Shown: in pieces, positions 26,068 to 33,514 of the stretch
Position numbering within the stretch: the first letter of the stretch is position 1
Layout of the letters: the number at the start of each line of letters is the position of its first letter
Origin: an uncultured Porphyromonadaceae bacterium
GTDB lineage: Bacteria > Bacteroidota > Bacteroidia > Bacteroidales > Muribaculaceae
Direction: 5' to 3'
DNA length: 64,000 nucleotides
Assembly: GCA_947175545.1 (NCBI GenBank)
Contig: CAMWNI010000004.1
Span: 1 to 64,000 of the forward strand
Made by a program: the position numbers and the translations under genes
The notes under the pieces: generated by a model
Seen by the model: the letters and a program-made list of their open reading frames with translations, nothing else
Database searches by the model: none
Told to the model about the DNA's origin: nothing

Positions 26068-27414
26068 TTACTTGCTGGCTTCTTCGAGGAGAGTCTTGAA
26101 CTCGTCCAGACCGATGGTCTTGTCCTCGATTGTCACGGCATTACCGATCGCTTCAAAAAGGTTTGCATTGGCAACCTGCTCAACGATGTAGCGGCGGTTC
26201 TGCTCGTCCTTCAACAACGAGTCAGCATAGTTGTTCAGGATAGCCTCGTCAAGGTTAGCCATGCCATACTGAGCAAACTGGCGTGCAGCAGCATGAACGG
26301 CATAGTTCTTGAGGTCTTCCTCAGTCACCTTGACGCCGAGCTGCTGGCCAATCTTGCCGCTGAGGATTTCCCACTTCATGAATGGTTCAGACTTGGTGAA
26401 CTCTTCGTTGATGTTCTCCACGGTCAGTTCGTTGTTGCGGCGAACAAGCCATTTCTTCAGGAATTCAACGGGAAGTTCGAAGTTGCCGTATTTTTCCATC
26501 AGACTCTTGCGGGTCTGACGCTCGAAGAGGGCGGCAGAATTGGGCAGGAGTTGAGTTGCGATGCTCTTCTTGATGTTTTCGATGTACTGCTCTTCGGTAG
26601 TGCAGTCAGCGCCAAAGCACTGTTTGAAGAACTCCTCGTTATGTTCGGCGGGCTTCAGGCCGGTGATTTCAGTAACGGTCAGTTCAAAGTCGCCCTTGAG
26701 GTTTTCAGCTTCTTCGCGGCTAACATTGAGCATAGCGGCAATTTCAGCCGTATTTCCCTCGGTTGCAGTCCAGGGATTATAGGCAATCACGTCGCCAACC
26801 TTTGCGCCTTCAAATTTCTTGGCCTCGTCAGAATTCTTGAAAGTCCAGGGAGCAACGATGACGCCCTCGGCTGAAACATAGCCTTCTTCCTTGCCGAGTT
26901 CCTTGATATTGCCCTTGATGAGAGCGCGATCGGCATAAACCTCAATGGGTTCCTGGGTGCCGTAACGGCCGCTGAGAGCCTGATCTTGTTCCTTGACCAT
27001 CTCGTCGGTCACTTCGATACGGTAGTAAGGGAGGGTGATTTCCTTGTTGAGTTCGACGTTGACCTCGGGCGAGAAGCCGAGTTCATATTCGAAAGTGTAG
27101 TCGGTCTTGCTGTCAAGGTCAAGTTCGGTAACATTGACGGGGAGGGGTTCGCCGAGAATGTCAACCTTGTTCTCGCGGAGATAGTTGATAACAGCCTCGT
27201 AGACTTCCTGATTGATAACGTCGGAAGTAACCTGCTTTTTAAAGCGCTTTTCGATGATTGACATCGGAACCTGGCCCTTGCGGAAACCGGGGATATTTGC
27301 ATCGCGGCGAATCTTCTTGAGTTCGGCTGCGACTTTGTCTTTGTAGTCTGCTTCAACGACATCAACGGCGAGTTTACCGGTAGTTGCGTTGAGTTTTTCG
27401 AGATTTACGTTCAT
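26068..27414 (-). CDS. tig: Trigger factor (ribosome-associated chaperone)
   Basis: A 448-residue cytoplasmic chaperone that binds nascent chains at the ribosome exit tunnel. The ribosome-docking signature GFRKGQVP is at residues 43-50 in the N-terminal domain. A degenerate PPIase-like domain (about 150-245) and the long helical C-terminal chaperone arms follow. Length fits the family (430-450). It has its own promoter (27452-27459) and terminator. The usual clpP/clpX neighbours are not adjacent here. Confidence 0.96.
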   Translation of the reverse strand: MNVNLEKLNATTGKLAVDVVEADYKDKVAAELKKIRRDANIPGFRKGQVPMSIIEKRFKKQVTSDVINQEVYEAVINYLRENKVDILGEPLPVNVTELDLDSKTDYTFEYELGFSPEVNVELNKEITLPYYRIEVTDEMVKEQDQALSGRYGTQEPIEVYADRALIKGNIKELGKEEGYVSAEGVIVAPWTFKNSDEAKKFEGAKVGDVIAYNPWTATEGNTAEIAAMLNVSREEAENLKGDFELTVTEITGLKPAEHNEEFFKQCFGADCTTEEQYIENIKKSIATQLLPNSAALFERQTRKSLMEKYGNFELPVEFLKKWLVRRNNELTVENINEEFTKSEPFMKWEILSGKIGQQLGVKVTEEDLKNYAVHAAARQFAQYGMANLDEAILNNYADSLLKDEQNRRYIVEQVANANLFEAIGNAVTIEDKTIGLDEFKTLLEEASK

Positions 27415-27451
27415 TGGTTATGTTTTTGTTGTTTAATTCGTTTTGAGGGTG

Positions 27452-27459
27452 CAAAGATA
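27452..27459 (-). promoter_or_regulatory. -7 box upstream of tig
   Basis: On the minus strand the box reads TATCTTTG, 37 bases before the tig start. No clear -33 partner was seen. Confidence 0.55.
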
Positions 27460-27479
27460 CGAAAATTAAATGAAAAATT

Positions 27480-27540
27480 AAAAATGAAAAGTGAAAAAAT
27501 GGTTATATGAGCCGCATTTTTCACGTTTCATTTTCAGTTT
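27480..27540 (-). terminator. AT-rich terminator of the S9 peptidase gene
   Basis: A long AT-rich stem (AAAATGAAAAGTGAAAAAATG against CATTTTTCACGTTTCATTTT, one mismatch and one bulge) is followed on the minus strand by a T-rich tract. Confidence 0.7.
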
Positions 27541-27546
27541 TTTTAA

Positions 27547-30063
27547 TCAATTGGCACGCTCGGGATAGAGATCGTCCCACCAGGCCGAATCTCCCTTGAG
27601 CCACTTTTCAAACCATGCCATGATTGAATTCTGCCAGAGAATACGCTTGGGATAGTCTGAAATGAAGTGATTTTCGCCGTCGACGCTGATAAACTCAACG
27701 TCGCGTCCAAGAATCTTAAGTGCGTTGTAAATCTGGATGCTCTCGCCAATAGGCACGTTAGTGTCTGCCGTGCCGTGGAGGAGCAACAGCGGGGTGTTGA
27801 TCTTGTCGGCGTTGAAAAGCGAACCCTGTTTGGTAAAGAGTTCCGGATCGGTCCAGGGGTAGGAGTCGGCGGCGGCAGTGCCGTTATAGCTATAACCCCA
27901 GTAGCCCTCGCCCCAATACGAGGTAACGTTTGATATGCCGGCATGACTGACGGCGGCGGCAAACATCGGAGTAAGCGTTTGTAGATACTGAGTCATGAAG
28001 CCGCCGTAGCTTGCACCAAGACAGCCGATTTTTTCAGAGTCCACAAAAGGATGAGCCTCACAGAACTTCTGAACACCCTCGATGATATCGTCAGCGGTCT
28101 GTTTGCCCCAGGCGTTGACGTGGCGAGCAGAGAATTCCTGACCGTAACCGGTTGTGCCTGACGGATTGATTACGTAGACGACATAGTCGCGAGAGGCAAA
28201 AATCTGCGGGGTGTAAGGCTGAGTAATTGTGCGCTGAGTGGGAGAGGTGCCGCCATAGTAGTAGACAATCAGCGGATATTTCTTCTGAGGATCGAAGTCC
28301 GGTGGCAGGCAGATAACGCCATCAATCTCCGTGCCGTCAGCAGCAGTGAACGTCCATGGTTCAACCTTGCCGAGATTAACCTGAGCAAGGTCCTCGCCGC
28401 GCGGGTCGGCAAGCAGAGTGTTGCGCCCCTTTTTAAGATCGAGGATATAGGCCTTGCCGGCGTACTCATAACCCTGACCATAGTAAGCCAGGCGGGCATC
28501 GGAAAGGTCTCCCATTGTAGCGCCATTGACAACCGAAACCTCCTGAGGCAGACGGTTAAACTCTCCGCTCTTGGGGTTAAGAGTCCAGAGTGTGCGGCCG
28601 AAGCCTTCTTCGCCAATCAGATAGACAAGGCCGTCGGCCTGATTCCACGAAATAATACGCTCAATGCTGGGGTCGAAGTCTCGACTAAGAGGCTTCACCT
28701 GTTTAGTGTCAAGCGAGAAGAGGTAAGCCTGAATGTCAAAGTCATTGGCAATCGGATGGTTGCCACAGTTCTTGCCAATCGCGTCGAACGCCGAGGGCGA
28801 GCCGAGAAAAAGCACCTGTTTTCCGTCTGGGCTGTAACAGCCAGAGTTGACAAACGACGGAGCGTCAGCCACAATCGTGTCGGCCTTCAGCGATTCAAGG
28901 TCAAGCTGATAGATTGTCTGAGCATAAAAGGGACGGACTTGCGGATTGTCGCGCGAGGTCATAACGAGCAGGCGTTTTCCATCAGGACTGATGTCAAGCA
29001 ACGAAGTTGTATGGTTTCCGTATGTCAGCGTGCGGGTCATTCCGGTAGCCGGATCGAACTGCTGAAGCATGTAGCGGGTTCGATGGCCTGGCTGGCGGTC
29101 GTCGGGCGAGATGTAGCGTCGCAGCGGTCCCTGCTCCGTCACGCCGGCGTCAGTTTTTGTATATATAAGGTAGTCTCCCTTGGGACTCCACGTGAACCAC
29201 TCCGAAGGAATCGACTCGGCAATCAGAGTCTGCGCACCCGTCAGCGGGTCAACCTCGAAAAGGTCAAAGCCATCAGCTGCGACCGCCGTATAATAAAGAC
29301 GAGAACCGGCGGTCGGCATCCACTTCACATTGCCGGGGAGTGCCGAATTGATTTCCTTACCGGTCTTGAGATCGGTCAGGGTTGACCAGGCGCGCTGGCG
29401 CGAAGCGGAGTACCAGTTATAATAATTCGTAATCAGATACTTGCCGTCAGGACTCATTGACAGGCCGTTGACACGATTACCATATTGCGTGTCGTCAAGC
29501 GAGAATCGGCGCTGCATGTTTGCTCCGGCACTGTAATCGCCATTACCTTCGACAACGACCTGAATCGTTGGCGAGGAAACAGAATCTTCACCCATAACCA
29601 ACGCCTTGACCGTCAGCGTGACGTCATGTTCCGGTTCCAGGCGCAACGAAGCGGTTGCCGTTGAGGCTCCATCAATCGAGTCCTTCTGCACGGTCAGTTT
29701 GGAGGCTACTTCCGCACCGTTGACAAACACCTTGAACGGCACCTGCGAGGTCACCTTCAACGTCGGCTTTGAAAATCCGGCCGAACGCAACTGCGTCTGC
29801 AGCAGCTGGAGAGTTCCGGGTGCGGAAGCAAGCGCCAGGATGCCGGCCGAGTCTGCTTCGGCCACAGCTCCACTGACTTTCGAGCGAACCGGATTGTCAA
29901 GGAGTGACGTCAGAGCAAACTTATCGCCTGCAGGATTGATTGAATCATTCATAAACGGCGCCGACACCTTAATCGGTGCAGCAGCACGCCATTGCGGCAC
30001 GGCATAATCCGCCCGCACACTCATTGCCGTCATAGCGGCAACAAACAAAACATACTTGCGCAT
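27547..30063 (-). CDS. Secreted S9-family prolyl oligopeptidase / dipeptidyl peptidase
   Basis: An 838-residue exported serine peptidase. The signal peptide is MRKYVLFVAAMTAMSVRA. A beta-propeller region (about 190-560) contains repeated WD-like blades such as SMSPDGKYLITNYY and DISPDGKRLLVM. The C-terminal alpha/beta-hydrolase domain carries Ser685 (LGASYGGFM), the Asp in HGTADTNVP and the His in GENHFISDY. It should release short peptides from protein N-termini in the periplasm. A second S9 peptidase of different architecture lies at 33515-35650. The extra N-terminal region (about 20-180) is not found in that one. Exact specificity cannot be read. Confidence 0.92.
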   Translation of the reverse strand: MRKYVLFVAAMTAMSVRADYAVPQWRAAAPIKVSAPFMNDSINPAGDKFALTSLLDNPVRSKVSGAVAEADSAGILALASAPGTLQLLQTQLRSAGFSKPTLKVTSQVPFKVFVNGAEVASKLTVQKDSIDGASTATASLRLEPEHDVTLTVKALVMGEDSVSSPTIQVVVEGNGDYSAGANMQRRFSLDDTQYGNRVNGLSMSPDGKYLITNYYNWYSASRQRAWSTLTDLKTGKEINSALPGNVKWMPTAGSRLYYTAVAADGFDLFEVDPLTGAQTLIAESIPSEWFTWSPKGDYLIYTKTDAGVTEQGPLRRYISPDDRQPGHRTRYMLQQFDPATGMTRTLTYGNHTTSLLDISPDGKRLLVMTSRDNPQVRPFYAQTIYQLDLESLKADTIVADAPSFVNSGCYSPDGKQVLFLGSPSAFDAIGKNCGNHPIANDFDIQAYLFSLDTKQVKPLSRDFDPSIERIISWNQADGLVYLIGEEGFGRTLWTLNPKSGEFNRLPQEVSVVNGATMGDLSDARLAYYGQGYEYAGKAYILDLKKGRNTLLADPRGEDLAQVNLGKVEPWTFTAADGTEIDGVICLPPDFDPQKKYPLIVYYYGGTSPTQRTITQPYTPQIFASRDYVVYVINPSGTTGYGQEFSARHVNAWGKQTADDIIEGVQKFCEAHPFVDSEKIGCLGASYGGFMTQYLQTLTPMFAAAVSHAGISNVTSYWGEGYWGYSYNGTAAADSYPWTDPELFTKQGSLFNADKINTPLLLLHGTADTNVPIGESIQIYNALKILGRDVEFISVDGENHFISDYPKRILWQNSIMAWFEKWLKGDSAWWDDLYPERAN

Positions 30064-30100
30064 CTATAATGATTGATTTTAAATTTTTTCTTTATAACTG

Positions 30101-30108
30101 CAAAGTTA
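30101..30108 (-). promoter_or_regulatory. -7 box upstream of the S9 peptidase gene
   Basis: On the minus strand the box reads TAACTTTG, 37 bases before the start codon. A TTTG lies 23 bases further up, slightly too far for the consensus. Confidence 0.5.
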
Positions 30109-30150
30109 CGAAATTTCCCTGATATTCATTCCAAAACGCGCCTAAAGCCG

Positions 30151-31713
30151 TCAGCGGAGCAGGGCGCGCAGGGCGCGACGGATGCGATTGGCCGCAGGGG
30201 TCTGCGACTTCAGAATATTAAGAACGGCAGCAATATATGCCCGATGATCACCACAACCAGTTACGGCGCCTACATTGCTCTGCGAAAGCATGGATTTCTG
30301 ATTGTAAACGCGCAAAACCGATTCATAGTCATCTTCGCGAATATATGAGTGGAAATCCCGACAAAACTGCTCATAAATTGCCCGCGGATTGATTTCATGG
30401 ACAAGATCGGCCATGTGTTCCTCAAGCTTCGATATGGAGGCGAAACGTCCGTCAATACGATGTTCGATTGTTCGCTTGACGTAATGGCGCGTGTGTTGCA
30501 ACGCCTGAGATTTCGAGTCGGCTTTGAATAGGTTCATTACGGAGTTCTTGACCTTATTGAACGCCTTGTGTTCGTCCCGACCGTTGACAGACGCGACCGT
30601 ACGGATAACCTCCTCGACCATCAACATATTTTCAATTTCAGCGACTTCAGGCACCATGATTTTCTTGCGTCGCAGATAACCGACTTCCTGAGCCGAGCGG
30701 CGATCGCGGTCAACAATGCCAATACTGTCAAGATGATGAAACGCACCGAGTGAGTTAAAGACTCTTGTTGACTCAATGACGCGGTCACATGACCCGAGCG
30801 CCTTGATTGTGTACTCAGGAAAGATCAGCGGATATAATTTGGCGTCAATCGAGCGAGAGCCGTCGCCCTCAATAAAGAGAACGGGGCGGCGCGCTCCGAG
30901 AATAGCCAGATACATTTCCTCGCTCAACTGCGAGTCAGGCGGCAGCAAGTCATAGTCAAAGATGTCGGCCTCAACCGAACATCCGCGCACCCAGACCGTA
31001 GCGGCCGACGTGCGGGTCGCCGCGAAGTCCAGATCGTGGGTCGTGTAGACGAACATGCAGTCCGGGCGCAGAGCCTCGACGCGGTCCCATACGGAACGGA
31101 TTGTCGACGGATGAAGAAACATCTCGGGCGAATCGACCGGAATCACGGCATTCTGCGGCGCATATAGCGCGGCTCCAAAGTAGTACAGCACGAGTTTCTC
31201 GCCGGTCGACAGCCGATTCTGGCCTCGCGACTCTCCGGCACTCCCGGAGGTAAAAATAAGCGAGCCGTTATGGCGCAAAATGTCATTTTCAGGAAATATT
31301 TCACACCAAAGGTCAAGAACCCGATCAAGTTTAGTCGGCATAAGGTCGTCGCGCCGACCGGACAATTTGTGGGCCAGCAGATTGACCATCTCGTCCTGAA
31401 GCAATAGCGAAAGCAGGCGCTCAGCCTCGGTTGGCGGCGCAATCGTTTCAACCTCGCCAACCGTCAGTGGCGAACGGCGAACGGCCTCCGCATAGAGCGC
31501 GTCGATGCTCCACTCGGGCGCATCAGGCCGATAAGCGCCAAACAAAGCGCGAAGCGGTGAGAGCGCAAACACACGCTGCCGGCCTGTTACCGACGAGAGC
31601 AGACGGGCGGTAAACCGCGACTTTCCGGCGCCGTTTGCGCCGATAATTATCAGCTGTCGTACATCCGGTGCAAGCTCCGGCACACTCCCGGAATTCTTAG
31701 GCGGGAAAATCAT
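30151..31713 (-). CDS. AAA/ABC-type ATPase fused to a DUF4435 TOPRIM domain (PARIS-like)
   Basis: A 520-residue fusion. The N-terminal ABC-type ATPase has Walker A GANGAGKS (25-32), signature-like RLSTGEK (167-173), Walker B ending VDSPEMFLHP (Asp194, Glu197) and the switch His226 (TTHD). The C-terminal DUF4435/TOPRIM part has the metal-binding pattern Glu282 (FIEGDG) and Asp335-x-Asp337 (IVDRDRR), then EIENML (359-364). The same pairing of ATPase and DUF4435 nuclease makes up the PARIS anti-phage system (AriA plus AriB), for which one-gene fusions are known. The start codon overlaps the ribE stop (ATGA at 31710-31713). The intact motifs suggest an active ATPase and nuclease. A defence role is inference; a housekeeping OLD-like nuclease is the alternative. 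Confidence 0.85.
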   Translation of the reverse strand: MIFPPKNSGSVPELAPDVRQLIIIGANGAGKSRFTARLLSSVTGRQRVFALSPLRALFGAYRPDAPEWSIDALYAEAVRRSPLTVGEVETIAPPTEAERLLSLLLQDEMVNLLAHKLSGRRDDLMPTKLDRVLDLWCEIFPENDILRHNGSLIFTSGSAGESRGQNRLSTGEKLVLYYFGAALYAPQNAVIPVDSPEMFLHPSTIRSVWDRVEALRPDCMFVYTTHDLDFAATRTSAATVWVRGCSVEADIFDYDLLPPDSQLSEEMYLAILGARRPVLFIEGDGSRSIDAKLYPLIFPEYTIKALGSCDRVIESTRVFNSLGAFHHLDSIGIVDRDRRSAQEVGYLRRKKIMVPEVAEIENMLMVEEVIRTVASVNGRDEHKAFNKVKNSVMNLFKADSKSQALQHTRHYVKRTIEHRIDGRFASISKLEEHMADLVHEINPRAIYEQFCRDFHSYIREDDYESVLRVYNQKSMLSQSNVGAVTGCGDHRAYIAAVLNILKSQTPAANRIRRALRALLR

Positions 31714-32312
31714 ACGTTCATCAGTGCGGCGGCATACTTGCCAATGATGTCGAACTCCAGGTTGACGCGCGAACCTTCACGGATTTCTCCAAAGTTGGTA
31801 TGCTCCAGTGTGTACGGTATGATGGCAACACTGAAACGACCAGGCTCACTGAGACATACGGTCAGACTAACACCGTTGACCGTTATGGAGCCTTTCTCGA
31901 CCGTCAAATAGCCCTGGCGGCGCTTTGTGGGGTCAACATCATAGTCGAATGTGAACTCCACGGAGCCATCAAGCTCCTTGCGTTCAACGCATTGAGCCGT
32001 GCAGTCAACGTGGCCCTGCACAATATGGCCGTCAAGGCGCCCGTTCATGAGCATTGAGCGTTCAAGGTTTACCCTGTCGCCCGGGCGAAGCAGTCCAAGA
32101 TTCGAACGCCTCAAGGTTTCCTCTATGGCCGTCACGGTGTAATGACCATCATCAATAACCGACGTCACTGTAAGACAGACTCCATTGTGTGCCACAGACT
32201 GATCAACCTTCAGTTCACACGCAAAACTGCACTCGACAGTCAGTTCGACGTTTCCGCCCTCGCTCTTCACGGCCGCCACGCGGGCCGCCTCTTCTACTAT
32301 TCCTGAAAACAT
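31710..32312 (-). CDS. ribE: Riboflavin synthase alpha chain
   Basis: A 200-residue enzyme that dismutates two 6,7-dimethyl-8-ribityllumazine molecules to riboflavin. The start MFSGIVEE is diagnostic. Two lumazine-binding beta-barrel repeats follow, each with a NGVCLTV / NGVSLTV motif, and between them GHIVQGHVD. Length fits the family. It is the first gene of a two-gene unit with the ATPase-TOPRIM fusion. Its promoter (32354-32361) leaves a leader of about 40 bases with no room for an FMN riboswitch. No other riboflavin gene lies nearby. Confidence 0.96.
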   Translation of the reverse strand: MFSGIVEEAARVAAVKSEGGNVELTVECSFACELKVDQSVAHNGVCLTVTSVIDDGHYTVTAIEETLRRSNLGLLRPGDRVNLERSMLMNGRLDGHIVQGHVDCTAQCVERKELDGSVEFTFDYDVDPTKRRQGYLTVEKGSITVNGVSLTVCLSEPGRFSVAIIPYTLEHTNFGEIREGSRVNLEFDIIGKYAAALMNV

Positions 32313-32353
32313 ATCATTAATTCAATTTGAGCAATCAGTTTATCATTCAATTG

Positions 32354-32361
32354 CAAAGATA
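32354..32361 (-). promoter_or_regulatory. -7 box upstream of ribE
   Basis: On the minus strand the box reads TATCTTTG, 41 bases before the ribE start. The -33 element is not clear. Confidence 0.5.
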
Positions 32362-32436
32362 ATAAAAAACAGAGTGTAAGAGAGCTGCCTCACGTTAATT
32401 TTTGTTAAGAGTGTTAGTTTCTTAGGGTTTATTCCG

Positions 32437-32444
32437 TAACTTTG
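32437..32444 (+). promoter_or_regulatory. -7 box upstream of mdh
   Basis: TAACTTTG, 42 bases before the mdh start, with a weak TTAG (32414-32417) 19 bases further up. Confidence 0.55.
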
Positions 32445-32486
32445 TGACCGAAAAATAATATAACCAAATTTAATTATAAAACTCCT

Positions 32487-33422
32487 ATGTCAAAAGTTAC
32501 AGTTGTTGGCGCCGGCAACGTGGGTGCCACTTGCGCAAACGTTCTGATTACCACCGGCATTGCCGACGAAGTTGTTCTCATTGATATTAAAGAAGGCCTC
32601 AGCGAAGGCAAAGTAATGGACATCATGCAGACCGCCAACATTCTTGGCGTTCAGACCCGCGCAACCGGCGTAACCAATGATTACAGCGCAACCGCAGGAA
32701 GCGACGTCGTTGTCATCACTTCAGGTATTCCCCGCAAGCCCGGCATGACCCGCGAAGAACTCATTGGCGTAAACGCCGGCATCGTAAAGAGCGTAACCGA
32801 CCAGGTTCTGGCCAACTCCCCCGAGGCTGTGATTGTCTGCGTTTCCAACCCGATGGACACCATGACCTACCTGATTCACAAAACTTCAGGCCTGCCTAAG
32901 AACCGCATCATCGGTATGGGTGGCGCACTTGACAGCGCACGCTTCCAGTACTTCCTGAGCAAAGCACTCGGTGCAAACCCCGCCGAGGTTGAAGGCATCG
33001 TAATCGGTGGCCACGGCGACACCACCATGATTCCCTTGACCCGCTATGCCGCTCACCGTGGCATCCCCGCTTCGACCCTCCTGCCCGCTGAAACCCTTGC
33101 AAAGGTTGCGGCTGACACCATGGTTGGCGGTGCAACTCTGACCGGTCTGCTCGGCACCTCAGCCTGGTATGCTCCCGGCGCAGCTGCCGCAAGCGTTGTT
33201 GACGCCATTATCCACGACACCAAGCGCATGATTTCCTGCTCGGCCCTGCTCGAAGGAGAATATGGCCAGAGCGACATCTGCATCGGCGTTCCCTGTATCC
33301 TCGGCAAGAACGGCATTGAGAAAATCGTTGAATTCGATCTCAACGACGAAGAAAAGGCTCTCTTCGAAAAGAGCGCTGAAGCCGTTCGCAAAACCAACGC
33401 CGCCCTCGCAGGCTGCCTCTAA
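32487..33422 (+). CDS. mdh: Malate dehydrogenase (NAD)
   Basis: A 311-residue LDH-like malate dehydrogenase that interconverts malate and oxaloacetate, in these anaerobes mostly in the reductive branch towards succinate. The Rossmann motif GAGNVG is at 8-13. Substrate-binding arginines Arg83 and Arg89 are in IPRKPGMTRE, which marks malate rather than lactate specificity. Arg152 and the catalytic His176 (GGHGDTT) complete the active site. The gene is monocistronic, divergent from ribE, and ends in a strong AT-rich hairpin. Confidence 0.96.
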   Translation: MSKVTVVGAGNVGATCANVLITTGIADEVVLIDIKEGLSEGKVMDIMQTANILGVQTRATGVTNDYSATAGSDVVVITSGIPRKPGMTREELIGVNAGIVKSVTDQVLANSPEAVIVCVSNPMDTMTYLIHKTSGLPKNRIIGMGGALDSARFQYFLSKALGANPAEVEGIVIGGHGDTTMIPLTRYAAHRGIPASTLLPAETLAKVAADTMVGGATLTGLLGTSAWYAPGAAAASVVDAIIHDTKRMISCSALLEGEYGQSDICIGVPCILGKNGIEKIVEFDLNDEEKALFEKSAEAVRKTNAALAGCL

Positions 33423-33437
33423 GTAGAATGCAAAATT

Positions 33438-33496
33438 AAAAACACAAAATACAAAATTCTGTCCGATTTACAGGTTTTGTATTTTGTGTTTTTTTT
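33438..33496 (+). terminator. AT-rich terminator after mdh
   Basis: AAACACAAAATACAAAA pairs perfectly with TTTTGTATTTTGTGTTT across a loop of about 18 bases and runs into a tract of eight Ts. It is similar in design to the hairpin after pflB. Confidence 0.85.
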
Positions 33497-33514
33497 ACTT
33501 CCAGAGCAATTAAT

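Noticed and set aside
29184-29199. CACGTG core (29189-29194) resembling a parS site
   Set aside because: The arms are not symmetrical around the core (ACTC on one side, AACC on the other), it lies inside the S9 peptidase gene, and it is 8 kb from parB. Best explained as coding sequence.
32313-32486. FMN riboswitch before ribE
   Set aside because: The leader after the -7 box is only about 40 bases and shows no conserved aptamer pattern.
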